A stretch of 64,000 nucleotides of DNA from Undibacterium sp. Jales W-56 (GCF_025548535.1 NZ_JAJLQW010000003.1:310001-374000), one strand, 5' to 3'. Shown: positions 46,858-56,837, numbered from the stretch's first letter. Numbers and translations are program-made. The notes: generated from the letters alone by a model not told the origin.

Positions 46858-46963
46858 GCAGTTCTCCCTCTGATGGTTTTTTGTATCGGCTTAGTGTGGC
46901 TTACCCGCCCGCAAGTTCCCGGGCATAAAAAATTGGGCCGATACCATACAAGGTGCTGCCGCG

Positions 46964-47608
46964 TCAAAACCCGGGCAGGTCAGCTTCGATCTGACTGACG
47001 CTATCCGGACCTTTGGCTTGGGCCGCTGCCAGCGCCTGACGGGCGCGTTCCAGCATGGCTTCGGCAGTATCGCCGCGCGCATTGGTGGTAAGTCCGGTGC
47101 AAAAGGAAATCTGGACACCGTCGGCGACGCCGGTCCAGTCAATCGCTGCATAGGTTTGCTTAAGGCGATCGATGGCTTTGATGCTTTGGTCGATCCAGGT
47201 GGTGGGCATCACGATCACGAATTCGTCGGCATTGTTGCGGCCAAAGGAGTCGAGGGTGCGCAGCAGTTGCTGGGTCTCTTCGGTGAGTTTGCGCAAAATC
47301 TGTACAACGGCTGCCCGGCCGTATTGATCCATCATGTCCTGAAAGCGATCGACCCGGATAATCGCGACTGAAAAAGTGTGGCCGGTACGGTGCGAGCGGT
47401 TCAGTTCCGTATTCAGACTGTCGATCAGCGCATTCCGGTTCAGTGCGCCGGTCAGCGGATCGTGCCTGGTCATGCGCTCGAGATGCGCCATGACGGTTTC
47501 CAGCAAGGGTAGTACCTCTGCTTTTTCTGCGCCGGTTTTGAGCTGATGAATTGCCTGAGACAACTGCAGCTCCGCCTTCCGGTTCAGTGGGGTTTTGTCG
47601 CTGGACAT
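46964..47608 (-). CDS. GGDEF-family protein with degenerate active site
   Basis: The 214-residue protein lacks membrane segments. After a helical lead (about 1-50) the GGDEF domain shows HDPLTGALNRNAL, FSVAIIRVDRFQDMMDQYG and, at the catalytic site, NNADEF instead of GGDEF. The two missing glycines normally bind GTP, so diguanylate cyclase activity is doubtful; it could be a receptor or a weak enzyme. It is divergent from the PLP enzyme gene. Confidence 0.88.
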   Translation of the reverse strand: MSSDKTPLNRKAELQLSQAIHQLKTGAEKAEVLPLLETVMAHLERMTRHDPLTGALNRNALIDSLNTELNRSHRTGHTFSVAIIRVDRFQDMMDQYGRAAVVQILRKLTEETQQLLRTLDSFGRNNADEFVIVMPTTWIDQSIKAIDRLKQTYAAIDWTGVADGVQISFCTGLTTNARGDTAEAMLERARQALAAAQAKGPDSVSQIEADLPGF

Positions 47609-47743
47609 CGGATTCTCCCAATACCTTGATTGTCAGACGCTAGAATTTGCGGATTTATCGCCCTTGTATCGCGGCTCCACCGCAGATGTCAGGCGATAAT
47701 ACGCTTACTCTACCATTTTGAAGTTTGCCGTCGGCAATTTTCC

Positions 47744-48673
47744 ATGCAATCCCAAACACTTTTTTCTTTTTCTGTCTCACCCTGTCAGCATTTGCTCTCC
47801 GATTTTTTCCCGGGCCTTGAGCTTTGGGTGAAACGCGACGATTTGCTGCACCCTCAGGTGTCGGGCAATAAATTTCGCAAACTCAAATATCCTTTGCAAC
47901 AATTGGCGGGGCGTTCGCCTGACCTGGTGACGATGGGTGGCGCATGGTCGAATCATTTGCATGCAACGGCGCATGCGGCGGCGCTGTCCGGCTGGCGCTC
48001 GATCGGCCTGGTGCGGGCGGCACCGCAGATGCAAACAGCGACGCTCGATGATTGCCGCGCCTTGGGGATGCAGATCATTCCGCTGACGCGTGATGCCTAT
48101 CGCCACTTGCGCGAACAGCCGGATGCGTGGCGCTCGCAACTGGCGGAACACTTGAATGACTATGCGCCGCAGGCAGATTATGTCTGGTTGCCGGAAGGCG
48201 GCAGCACTGCCGGGGCACTGCGCGGCGTAGCGGAACTGGTCGACGAGGCGATTGCGCAAATCGGTTTTGTACCCGACAGCATTGCGCTGGCTTGCGGCAC
48301 CGGCGCCACACTGGCCGGTGTCCTGGCAGGCTTGCGCGGCCGCTCCCGGGTCGTGGGAATTGCGGCTTTAAAAAATGCCGGCTATCTGCATGGCGAGATT
48401 GCGCATTTACTGGCGCAAGCCGGTTATCCTGGCTACGATAATTATCAGTTGCTGACCGACTATCATCACGGCGGCTATGGCAAAGCGCCGCCGCTTCTGC
48501 GCCAGTTCTGTCAGGCGTTTGCGGCAGAGACCGGGATACCGGTCGAACCGGTGTATACCGGCAAACTCTTATATGCGCTGATGCAGCTATGCCAGAACGG
48601 GCAATGGCGCGGCGGCCAGCGGGTGCTGGTGCTGCATACCGGCGGACTGCAAGGCGCACGCGGCTTTGCATAA
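47744..48673 (+). CDS. ACC deaminase/D-cysteine desulfhydrase-like PLP enzyme
   Basis: The ATG at 47744 gives 309 residues of fold-type II PLP enzyme: WVKRDDLLHPQVSGNKFRKLKY with the PLP lysine near 42, TMGGAWSNHLHATAHAA, ACGTGATLAGVLAGL (phosphate loop) and a final HTGGLQG. This matches the 1-aminocyclopropane-1-carboxylate deaminase/D-cysteine desulfhydrase family; D-cysteine desulfhydrase-like activity is more common in such bacterial proteins, but residues alone do not settle it. Confidence 0.88.
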   Translation: MQSQTLFSFSVSPCQHLLSDFFPGLELWVKRDDLLHPQVSGNKFRKLKYPLQQLAGRSPDLVTMGGAWSNHLHATAHAAALSGWRSIGLVRAAPQMQTATLDDCRALGMQIIPLTRDAYRHLREQPDAWRSQLAEHLNDYAPQADYVWLPEGGSTAGALRGVAELVDEAIAQIGFVPDSIALACGTGATLAGVLAGLRGRSRVVGIAALKNAGYLHGEIAHLLAQAGYPGYDNYQLLTDYHHGGYGKAPPLLRQFCQAFAAETGIPVEPVYTGKLLYALMQLCQNGQWRGGQRVLVLHTGGLQGARGFA

Positions 48674-48768
48674 GCCGTATACCGGGTAGGAGTATGCTTA
48701 AAAATGAGGTTTAACCCGCTTGTTTTACCTGGTAAACAAAAAATACTCCCCTATTTACATCAAAATCC

Positions 48769-50103
48769 ATGCAACAGAATAAAAAAATCCTGATCCTCGG
48801 TTTTGTCTGGGCCGAGCCAGCCTCATCGGCGGCGGGTAGCCGCAGCATGGAATTCATCACGCTGTTTCGCGCCCAGGGCTGGCAAGTACGATTCGCTTCG
48901 GCCGCCGCGTTATCCGGCCACCGTGCCGATTTGTCTGCGCTGGGCGTCGAAGAAAAAAGCATCGCCTTAAATTGCGATAGTTTTGATGCGATGCTGGCTG
49001 AATACCGGCCGGACATCGTGTTGTTCGACCGCTTCTTTACCGAAGAGCAGTTCGGCTGGCGGGTCGCGCGCACTTGCCCGCAGGCTTTACGAGTCCTGGA
49101 TACCCAGGATCTGCACAGCTTGCGCCAGGCGCGCCAGCTCTTGTTAAAACGCGCCCAGCAGCACTGCAGCAACGAGACGGCACGTCACAGCGTGCCGCCG
49201 GTCGCTGCCAGTCCTGCTGCATTGCGTGCCGTCATGGTGAACGAGGAAATGAGCCAGCGCGAGATCGCGGCGATCTATCGCTGCGACCTGACACTGATGA
49301 TCTCGGATACCGAGATCGCATTGCTGCAAAAAGAATTCGGCGTGCCCGCCGCGCTGCTGCATCACTGCGCCTTGATGCTGATGCCGTCGCCCGGCGCTAG
49401 CGAAATACCGCGGCCAGCATTCGGGCAGCGTACGCATTTTTTGAGTATCGGTAACTTCCGGCACGCACCGAACTGGGATTCGGTGCTATGGCTGAAACAC
49501 GCACTCTGGCCCAAGCTGCGGCAACGCTTGCCGCAGGCGCAACTGCATGTCGCCGGTGCCTACCCGCCGCCCAAGGCCATGGCCTTGCACAATCCGGCAC
49601 AGGGTTTTCATGTAATCGGCTGGGTCGCCGATGCCCATGCCGCCATGCGGCAGGCGCGGGTCTGCCTGGCTCCGCTGCGCTTCGGTGCCGGGATCAAAGG
49701 CAAGCTGGCCGACGCGATGGCCTGCGGCACGCCTAGCGTGACCACCACGATAGGCAGCGAGGGCATGCACGGCGCTTTGCCCTGGGGCGGGGCGGTGGCC
49801 GATGATCCCGATGGTTTTGTTGAGGCGGCGTTCGATCTGTATCAGGACCGTGCGCTATGGCAGCAGGCGCAAATACAGGGCGATCAGATTTTGCAGCAAC
49901 GCTTTGAGCGCCCGCGCATCGCCGCTGAATTAATCATGGCCTTGCAACAAGCCGAACAGCATTGCGCAGAACGGCGGCAAGCGAATTTCGTCGGATTGAT
50001 GTTGCACCATCACCAGCACCGGAGCACCCAATATATGTCGCAGTGGATTGCGGAAAAAAACCGGTTAGCCGCGGTCGACGGGGCCTTACCGGCAGCGGAA
50101 TAA
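48769..50103 (+). CDS. GT4-like glycosyltransferase
   Basis: The 444-residue protein has a GT-B layout: N-terminal Rossmann half (ILILGFVWAEPASSAAGSRSMEF, DIVLFDRFFTEEQFGW), and a C-terminal half with FLSIGNFRHAPNWDSVLWL, LHVAGAYPP, HVIGWVADAHAAMRQARVCLAPLRFGAGIKGKL and AMACGTPSVTT, the donor-binding region of GT4 enzymes. A C-terminal extension of about 60 residues is His/Gln-rich. No other polysaccharide gene adjoins, so the acceptor is unknown. Confidence 0.88.
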   Translation: MQQNKKILILGFVWAEPASSAAGSRSMEFITLFRAQGWQVRFASAAALSGHRADLSALGVEEKSIALNCDSFDAMLAEYRPDIVLFDRFFTEEQFGWRVARTCPQALRVLDTQDLHSLRQARQLLLKRAQQHCSNETARHSVPPVAASPAALRAVMVNEEMSQREIAAIYRCDLTLMISDTEIALLQKEFGVPAALLHHCALMLMPSPGASEIPRPAFGQRTHFLSIGNFRHAPNWDSVLWLKHALWPKLRQRLPQAQLHVAGAYPPPKAMALHNPAQGFHVIGWVADAHAAMRQARVCLAPLRFGAGIKGKLADAMACGTPSVTTTIGSEGMHGALPWGGAVADDPDGFVEAAFDLYQDRALWQQAQIQGDQILQQRFERPRIAAELIMALQQAEQHCAERRQANFVGLMLHHHQHRSTQYMSQWIAEKNRLAAVDGALPAAE

Positions 50104-50119
50104 AAGCGTGCTTGGCAAC

Positions 50120-50497
50120 TTAGTAACGATGCTCATCCACCAGATGCTTGGTAAAACTGTACTTGGTGCCGCCCTGTAACACATCGACCATTTTCTTGGG
50201 ATTGGCCGCCGAGATAAAAATATCGGCGATCCCATCCTTGACGCGGAACTTGGTCGCCGGACTCAGGATGTTGTTCGCCTTGATGCACAGGTGGCGGATG
50301 GTTCTGGCTTTTTCGTTGCAGATCAGGAAATGACATTCTTTACGAAAATTCGCCAGGGGAATATTCAGCCACCAGCCTTCATCGCTGGCGTAGCGGACCA
50401 CTTTGGAAAATTGCGTATTGCCTTCATTCAGCAAATTCATTTGCAATGAGTCATTGGCAATCTGGATGGCTTCGGATTTGTTCATGGGATTTTTCAT
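50120..50497 (-). CDS. Hypothetical protein
   Basis: The 125-residue protein (or 121 from the Met at 50485) is soluble and mixed alpha/beta: EAIQIANDSLQMNLLNEGNTQF, GWWLNIPLANFRKECHFLICNE, TKFRVKDGIADIFISAANPKKMVDVL. I do not recognise the family. It converges on the glycosyltransferase gene, 16 bp apart. Confidence 0.65.
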   Translation of the reverse strand: MKNPMNKSEAIQIANDSLQMNLLNEGNTQFSKVVRYASDEGWWLNIPLANFRKECHFLICNEKARTIRHLCIKANNILSPATKFRVKDGIADIFISAANPKKMVDVLQGGTKYSFTKHLVDEHRY

Positions 50498-50682
50498 TCA
50501 AGGCGAAATAGAGGTAGTACAGCAAGGATACAGTGCGCAATTACAAAATTTGGCAAAATTGAGAGTTTTGTTAGGAATTTTATAAAAAAATAGCGCAAAA
50601 TAGTTCGCGTGCAAAACTTGAGCAAAGCCAGGGTCTTGAGTTTGCCCGTTCCTGTTTGCCACAACAATTATGGAGAATCATC

Positions 50683-51126
50683 ATGACCGCGTCCTTGCTC
50701 TCTCAACAGTGTCGTCATACGTTTCGTCAGTCCGCAGCCGCCTTGCTGATCAGCGGCTTGTCCATGCTGTCGGCGCAGGCGGCCGAACGGACTTTTTTTG
50801 AAGCGCCCGCCGATAATGCCGAAGTGAGTTCCCCGTTTAAAGTGAAATTCGGCCTGGAAGGCATGAAAATCGCCCCCCTCGGCGATATGACCGAAAAAAC
50901 CGGCCATCACCACCTGATCATTGACGGTGCGGCGCTGGCATCTGGCAACCCTGTCCCGTTTGATGAAAAGCACATGCATTTTGGCAAAGGCCAGACGGAA
51001 GTGGAATTGTCTTTACCGCCGGGTAAGCACACGCTGACGCTGCAATTCGGTAATGGCGCGCATCAATCTTACGGCCCCGGCATGAGCAAGACGATCAGCG
51101 TGACGGTATTGCCGACGGCAAAATAA
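50683..51126 (+). CDS. Exported DUF4399 protein
   Basis: The ATG at 50683 follows TGGAGAATC. The 147 residues comprise a signal peptide (AALLISGLSMLSAQAA) and a DUF4399 domain with PADNAEVSSPFKVKFGLEGMKIAPLG, TGHHHLIIDG, HMHFGKGQTEVELSLPPGKHTLTLQFGN and HQSYGPGMS. The conserved histidines suggest metal binding; the role in the periplasm is unknown. Length is typical. Confidence 0.9.
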   Translation: MTASLLSQQCRHTFRQSAAALLISGLSMLSAQAAERTFFEAPADNAEVSSPFKVKFGLEGMKIAPLGDMTEKTGHHHLIIDGAALASGNPVPFDEKHMHFGKGQTEVELSLPPGKHTLTLQFGNGAHQSYGPGMSKTISVTVLPTAK

Positions 51127-51633
51127 ATCTAAAGAACAGTTTCTTCAATCGTTTCTTGGTTGCGCAAACGGATGCCCATCGCATCCGGATTCCCCTCGGC
51201 GCGCGCAGCGTATTGACCGTCCCTTAGGTGGCGCTGGTGCCGGGTTTGACGACGCTGACCGGGCGACTGTCATATTCAAAACATGGCGAGCGCATTGCGC
51301 CGAGGCATAGGTTGATAACTACCCAAAATAGAAGGCGCATGATCCATGCGTGTTACAGCCTGATTTGACCCGGCGACGCGCATGGATCAAGCGTGTTCTG
51401 ACTGCAAATTATGCTTTACCCGCGCTGAAAACCGCCCTCAGTCTCGCATCGGTCTGAGTGCCGCTTGCAGCGCTGATCCCGGCACAATTCACGCTGCGTT
51501 GCGGACATAGCCGTAGCGCAATAATCACGGTACTATTCAGTCACCACAGCATTTTTTATTGCGTGGCTCGGTTGTTTTCTCCCATTGATAAGCACCCCCG
51601 ATTACCACGACCATTTTCCAAGACCAGACTGCT
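51127..51633. other. Intergenic region of about 500 bp
   Basis: It holds a possible 38-codon gene on the minus strand (51224-51340) and a 10-bp inverted repeat, GATCCATGCG (51341-51350) with CGCATGGATC (51379-51388). A forward frame from 51458 is not convincing. Confidence 0.4.
51224..51340 (-). CDS. Possible small exported peptide
   Basis: An ATG-started frame of 38 residues begins MRLLFWVVINLCLGAMRSPC, a short hydrophobic lead, and ends FEYDSRPVSVVKPGTSAT. GGAT lies close before the ATG as a weak ribosome binding site. The shape fits a small secreted or membrane-linked peptide, or the relic of a longer lipoprotein. No family is recognised. Confidence 0.3.
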   Translation of the reverse strand: MRLLFWVVINLCLGAMRSPCFEYDSRPVSVVKPGTSAT

Positions 51634-54453
51634 ATGGATTTTCTTGTTACGAATGACGATATCGCTTGCTGGGAGGAAGAACTCTCTTCGTTGCAGGGCG
51701 CGCAACGTCTGGACAAGATGGTGGCATTGGCCTGGCACTTGCGACAGCGTGATACCCAACGTGCCATCTTGTTAGCCAATGAAGCCGATGCCCTAATCGA
51801 CTATGTATTGCCTAAGGATAGCCTGACTGCGGCCCAGGAATGGGCGCGGGCGCGTTTACTCCTGGTGCGGGCAGAAGCATGTTGGTTGCATGCACAATTC
51901 GAGGATGCCGAACGCCTGGCAGAACAGGCCTTGCAGGCATTTGCGCAGATGGATGGCGATCAAGCTAAGCAGGGATCGAGCGATGCCCATTATCTGCTGG
52001 CGGCAATTGCGCATAACCGGGGACAGATCAACGCTCTGGTTGAGCAGCTGGAATTGGCGATCCGCGATGCGCTGCTCTGCCGCGATGCCGAACGCGAGGC
52101 AATGGCGAATGCTTTTTTGGCGACACAAATGATTTTTCGCGATTTACCGAAAGCGATCGAGCGTTGGAACGATCGCTATCAACGCGAACTGGCTGATCCG
52201 CGTCCCGTCGTGGTCGCCTGCGCCCATGAATATTTCTTTTATGCGGGCACGATGTCGAGTGATTTTGGCAGTGTGATTTCGCATGCGATCCAGGCCTATG
52301 AATTTTGCCTGAAGTATGGCGAGCTCAGACGTGCCGTGACTGTGCTGAGTAATATCGGTGACGGTTTTAATAGCCTCAACGACCATCAGACCGCCCTGCA
52401 ATGGCTGCAGACCGCCCATGATCTGGCTGGTCCAAAAAACTGGCCTGCGACGACAGGCGGTACCCTGGTGCAAATGGCGGAAACCATGCGCCGCCTGGGT
52501 CGCTTTGATGTGGCAAAAGAATTATTGGCCGATGCACTTGAGACCCTGGCGCCGATGTCGGAAGCCAGGATTTATTTATTGGCCTTGCGTTACCAGGGTG
52601 ACTTATTGCTGGATCTGGGCGACCACCAGCAGGCATTGGTATCTTTCCGCTTATTGCAAGAGAAAGCCGATGCGCGCGACCAGCTTGATTTCAGGATCGG
52701 TTCCCGGCGCGGGCAGGCGCGGGCCTTGTCTTTGCTGGGACAGGCAAAAGACGCTCTGTCTATTGCAGAACAGGCCTTGTTGCTCGCTCAGTACAGTAAA
52801 GATAATTATCGCCGTATCGATGTGTTGCGGGTACTGGCAGCGATCCATATGCGGGAGTCATTGCCGGCGCCCGGCGTTATGCAAGAAACCAGCGCGGCGC
52901 TGCATTATCTGCAGCAGGCCCTGGATCTGGCCGCCGGTATCAGCGGCTACGCAGTCACCGGAGAATTATTGGACGAGGTTGCCGATGCGCAGGCGGCACT
53001 CGGCCATTATCAAGAGGCGTTCCAGTTCAGCCGTATGGCGATTACTGCACGAGAAAAAATCCATACGCAAGAAGCCGCCAATCGTGCCACCGCCATGCAA
53101 ATCAGCCTGCAAACCGAGCGCATGCGCGCCGAAAGCGAATACCTGCGCCAACTGGCCAACGCCGAAGCGCGGCGGGCTGAAGTCTTGCAGCAATCGAGCG
53201 ATATTCTGGAGCGGCTCGGCCAGGTTGGCCAGGATATTACCGGCAGCCTGGATGCGAATGCCGTCTTCCAGGCACTCAATCGCCATGTGCATGGCTTGCT
53301 GCATGTGACGGCATTTGTGATCTATCTGATGGATCCCGATCAGCAAAGCATGACTTCGGCTTACGGAGTCGAAAACGGCGAGCCGATTGCACCGGATACG
53401 ATCTACATGTCGAGCATGGTATCGAACTCGGTACGCTGCATTAAACAGCGCCGCGATATCCTGGTCGAGCTTTCGGCCGGCGATGACATCCCGGGATTGA
53501 TTCCCGGCACCGAACCGGTACTGAGCACCTTGTTCGGCCCGCTGATGAGTGCTGGCACGGTGCTCGGCGTCATGACCATACAATCCTCCAGGGAGCATGC
53601 GTATGGCGAGCGGGAAAGGATGATTTTTCGCACGCTGTGCGCTTATGGCGCGATTGCGCTGGCGAATGCCAATGCCTACCAACGCTTAACCCAGACGCAG
53701 GAGCATCTGATCGCGCAGGAAAAACTCGCGGCCTTAGGTTCGCTGGTGGCCGGTGTCGCCCATGAACTGAATACCCCGATAGGCAACTGCCTGCTGGTGG
53801 CCTCGACCTTGCAAGACAGCACCAATACCCTGATACAAAAACTGGCGCAGCAAAGCCTGCGCCGTTCGGATTTAAGCCAGTTTTGCGAAGAAGCCAGGCT
53901 CTCCGCCGACATCATGATGCGCGGCTTGAGCAGTGCCGCGACGCTGGTCAGCAGTTTTAAACAGGTGGCGGTCGATCGCACCTCAGAACATCGGCGTCCA
54001 TTTGAGCTGCACCAAGTGATACATGACATCATTGCGACCCTGAATATACGGATTGCCCATGCAGGGCATATGGTGATGCAAGATGTGCCGATGGGCATCC
54101 GCATGGACAGTTACCCCGGTGCTCTGGGACAGGTGATTACCAATCTGGTCGAGAATGCGCTACTGCATGCATTCGATCTGAGGGGGCCGGGGAAACTCAG
54201 GATCAGTGCGACCCGCCCCGATCCCCAGCGGGTAGTAATCCAGTTTGCCGATAACGGCGCCGGGATTCCCGAAGAAAACCTGAAGCGCATCTTTGATCCC
54301 TTCTTCACGACCAAACTCGGGCAAGGCGGCAGCGGACTCGGCCTGAATATTTGCTACAACATCGTCAACTCGATCTTGCACGGACAAATCACGGTCAAGA
54401 GCGTGCCGGGGGAAGGCACCAGTTTCTATCTGGATTTGCCGCTCGAAGTGTGA
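51634..54453 (+). CDS. TPR-GAF hybrid soluble sensor histidine kinase
   Basis: The 939-residue protein has no membrane segment. Residues about 30-480 form helical TPR-like repeats (AERLAEQALQAFAQMDGDQA, QTALQWLQTAHDLAG, QALVSFRLLQEKADAR, ALSIAEQALLLAQYS). A coiled linker leads to a GAF domain (about 535-690: LDANAVFQALNRHVHGLL, FGPLMSAGTVLGVMTIQS). The kinase core has AALGSLVAGVAHELNTPIGN (His near 710) and an HATPase with LVENALLHAFD, FADNGAGIPEENLKRIFDPF and GQGGSGLGL. No response regulator adjoins, so the partner is elsewhere. Confidence 0.9.
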   Translation: MDFLVTNDDIACWEEELSSLQGAQRLDKMVALAWHLRQRDTQRAILLANEADALIDYVLPKDSLTAAQEWARARLLLVRAEACWLHAQFEDAERLAEQALQAFAQMDGDQAKQGSSDAHYLLAAIAHNRGQINALVEQLELAIRDALLCRDAEREAMANAFLATQMIFRDLPKAIERWNDRYQRELADPRPVVVACAHEYFFYAGTMSSDFGSVISHAIQAYEFCLKYGELRRAVTVLSNIGDGFNSLNDHQTALQWLQTAHDLAGPKNWPATTGGTLVQMAETMRRLGRFDVAKELLADALETLAPMSEARIYLLALRYQGDLLLDLGDHQQALVSFRLLQEKADARDQLDFRIGSRRGQARALSLLGQAKDALSIAEQALLLAQYSKDNYRRIDVLRVLAAIHMRESLPAPGVMQETSAALHYLQQALDLAAGISGYAVTGELLDEVADAQAALGHYQEAFQFSRMAITAREKIHTQEAANRATAMQISLQTERMRAESEYLRQLANAEARRAEVLQQSSDILERLGQVGQDITGSLDANAVFQALNRHVHGLLHVTAFVIYLMDPDQQSMTSAYGVENGEPIAPDTIYMSSMVSNSVRCIKQRRDILVELSAGDDIPGLIPGTEPVLSTLFGPLMSAGTVLGVMTIQSSREHAYGERERMIFRTLCAYGAIALANANAYQRLTQTQEHLIAQEKLAALGSLVAGVAHELNTPIGNCLLVASTLQDSTNTLIQKLAQQSLRRSDLSQFCEEARLSADIMMRGLSSAATLVSSFKQVAVDRTSEHRRPFELHQVIHDIIATLNIRIAHAGHMVMQDVPMGIRMDSYPGALGQVITNLVENALLHAFDLRGPGKLRISATRPDPQRVVIQFADNGAGIPEENLKRIFDPFFTTKLGQGGSGLGLNICYNIVNSILHGQITVKSVPGEGTSFYLDLPLEV

Positions 54454-54512
54454 CTCCGATACAGAAGATTTCAAACGCCGGTACTAGCCTTACCGGCTCC
54501 CTGCTGTACTGA

Positions 54513-56837
54513 TTATTTCGCGCCTTTGCGATGCGGTTTGGCGGCGTCCGGTTTGCGGTCTGTTTTAATTTTTGGCGCAGCTTTACTGCGCGGTTTCTCT
54601 GCCGCGAATGCGGATTTTTTGAGCGCCGGTTTGATGAACTCGGCCGGTTTCTCGAAGGATTCGCTGATATCCAGTTGCTTGCCGGCGACCCAGACAGTTT
54701 TCAATTGTTTCAGCAATTCTTTCGGCATGCCTTGCGGCAGATCGAGCAAGCTGTAGTTATCGAAAATCTCGATGCGACCGATATGTTTGGCTTCCAGCCC
54801 TGCCTCATTGGCAATCGCACCGACGATGTTGGACGGCGTGACGGCATGCGCACGGCCGACTTCGATGCGGTAACTTTGCGTGGGAGCGATGGCTTTAGCC
54901 GGGCGGTCTTTTTTCGATTTGGCCGGACGCTCTGCGGCGTCGCCATGTTTTTCTGTGAAGGCTTCTTCACGCGGGTCGGCATGCACGGCGCGCTCGACGG
55001 TGGCATTGAGTTTGCTGGCGCTGGCGCGCGGTTTCGCTGCGCGATCCGGTACTGCTGGGCTTGATGATGGGGCGCGGTTTGCGGCTGGCGATTTGCCGGC
55101 AGCGCCATCGGCATGGATGCGCAATGCTTGTCCGGCAACCCGCACGGATTGCAATTGATCCAACGTGGACTGCGGCAAGTCCTGCGGCAAATCGAGCACG
55201 CTGTAATCGTCGTAGATTTCGATGCGGCCGATATTTTTCGAGTCGAGATTCGCTTCATTGGCGATCGCACCGACGATATTGCCTGGCTTGACGCCGTGCG
55301 CATACCCGACTTCGATACGGAAGGTGCGCATGCCGGGATCGGCTTCGCGGATGATGCGCTCTTTCGGCTCATAGCCCGGACGCGGGCCGCGTTCGCTACG
55401 CTCGAATCTGTCGCCACGATCGCCCCTGTCGTTGCGCTCACTACGTTCAGGACGGTCGAATTTATTGCGTGCAGCGCGTTCTTTATCCCAGCTATCGTCG
55501 CTCGCCATTTTCTTGTTTTTGTCGAGTAGCAGCGGCTCATTACCGCGCGCCATTTTGGCCAGGGCGGCAGCGATCTCGATCGCCGGGATATTGTTTTCGC
55601 GCTCGTAATCTTCGATCACGGATTGGAACAATTCCAATTCGCCGAGTGCAATCGTTGCCGTGATTTGCTCTTTAAAACGCGCAATCCGCACGTCGTTGAC
55701 GGCCTGGATAGTCGGCAACTCCAGCGGAGAAATCGGCTGGCGGGTTGAGCGTTCTATCGCCTTCAGCAAATTCTTTTCACGCGGCGTGATGAACAAAATC
55801 GCTTCCCCGCTGCGACCGGCGCGGCCAGTACGGCCGATACGGTGCGTATAGCTCTCCGGATCGTGCGGTACATCGTAATTCACCACGTGGCTGATGCGTT
55901 CCACATCCAGGCCGCGGGCGGCGACATCGGTCGCTACCAGGATATCGATTTTGCCGTCTTTGAGCTGCTGTATGGTGCGCTCGCGTTGCTGTTGCTGGAC
56001 GTCGCCGTTGATCGCCGCCACCGAGAAGCCTCTTGCTTCGAGTTTGCTGGCGAGTTCTTCGGTGCCGAGTTTGGTACGCGAAAAAATAATCATGCCGTCG
56101 AAAGTTTCGGCTTCCAGGATCCGTGTCAGCGCATCGAGTTTATGCATGCCGCTGACCAGCCAATAGCGCTGGCGGATATTATCGGCAGTACCGGTTTTGG
56201 CGGCGACGGTAATTTCGGCCGGCTTGTTCAGATAAGTCTGGGCAATACGCTTGATGACCGACGGCATGGTGGCCGAGAACAAGGCGGTCTGGCGCGTCTC
56301 AGGCGTCTCTTGCAGAATGCGCTCGACATCATCGATAAAGCCCATGCGCAGCATTTCATCGGCTTCGTCCAGTACCAGAGTCTTGAGCTTGGATAAATCG
56401 AGCGAGCCCTTATCCAGATGATCAATCACTCGGCCTGGCGTACCGACCACCACATGCACCCCGCGGCGCAAGGCCGATAACTGCGGACCGTAGCTCTGGC
56501 CGCCATAAATAGGCAGTACGTGAAAACCCGGGATATGCGTCGCATAACGCTGAAAAGCCTCCGCCACCTGGATCGCCAGTTCGCGGGTCGGCGCCAGCAC
56601 CAGTGCTTGCGGCGTGGTCTGCCTGATATCGATGCGCGATAAAATCGGCAACGCAAAGGCGGCCGTCTTACCTGTGCCGGTTTGCGCCTGGCCCAGCACA
56701 TCGCGATTGGCCAGCAAAGGCGGGATGGTCGCGGCCTGGATCGGAGACGGCAATTCATAGCCGACTTCTTTCAAGGCGCGCAATAAAGGCTCGCTCAGGT
56801 GTAGATCGGCAAACAGCGGGAGGGGGGTATCGGACAT
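54513..56837 (-). CDS. deaD: DEAD-box RNA helicase DeaD/CsdA-like with two RNA-binding domains
   Basis: The 774-residue protein has the full helicase core: AQTGTGKT near 57, PTRELAIQ, DEADEML near 157, SATMP, FSRTK, VATDVAARGLDV and HRIGRTGRAGR. A basic Arg/Asp/Glu linker follows (about 430-495). Two DbpA/CsdA-type RNA-binding domains then occur: TFRIEVGYAHGVKPGNIVGA (about 503-574) and SYRIEVGRAHAVTPSNIVGA (about 652-722), separated by a Ser/Ala/Lys linker; a Lys/Pro tail ends the protein. CsdA normally has one such domain. It acts in ribosome assembly and cold-time mRNA unwinding. Confidence 0.94.
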   Translation of the reverse strand: MSDTPLPLFADLHLSEPLLRALKEVGYELPSPIQAATIPPLLANRDVLGQAQTGTGKTAAFALPILSRIDIRQTTPQALVLAPTRELAIQVAEAFQRYATHIPGFHVLPIYGGQSYGPQLSALRRGVHVVVGTPGRVIDHLDKGSLDLSKLKTLVLDEADEMLRMGFIDDVERILQETPETRQTALFSATMPSVIKRIAQTYLNKPAEITVAAKTGTADNIRQRYWLVSGMHKLDALTRILEAETFDGMIIFSRTKLGTEELASKLEARGFSVAAINGDVQQQQRERTIQQLKDGKIDILVATDVAARGLDVERISHVVNYDVPHDPESYTHRIGRTGRAGRSGEAILFITPREKNLLKAIERSTRQPISPLELPTIQAVNDVRIARFKEQITATIALGELELFQSVIEDYERENNIPAIEIAAALAKMARGNEPLLLDKNKKMASDDSWDKERAARNKFDRPERSERNDRGDRGDRFERSERGPRPGYEPKERIIREADPGMRTFRIEVGYAHGVKPGNIVGAIANEANLDSKNIGRIEIYDDYSVLDLPQDLPQSTLDQLQSVRVAGQALRIHADGAAGKSPAANRAPSSSPAVPDRAAKPRASASKLNATVERAVHADPREEAFTEKHGDAAERPAKSKKDRPAKAIAPTQSYRIEVGRAHAVTPSNIVGAIANEAGLEAKHIGRIEIFDNYSLLDLPQGMPKELLKQLKTVWVAGKQLDISESFEKPAEFIKPALKKSAFAAEKPRSKAAPKIKTDRKPDAAKPHRKGAK

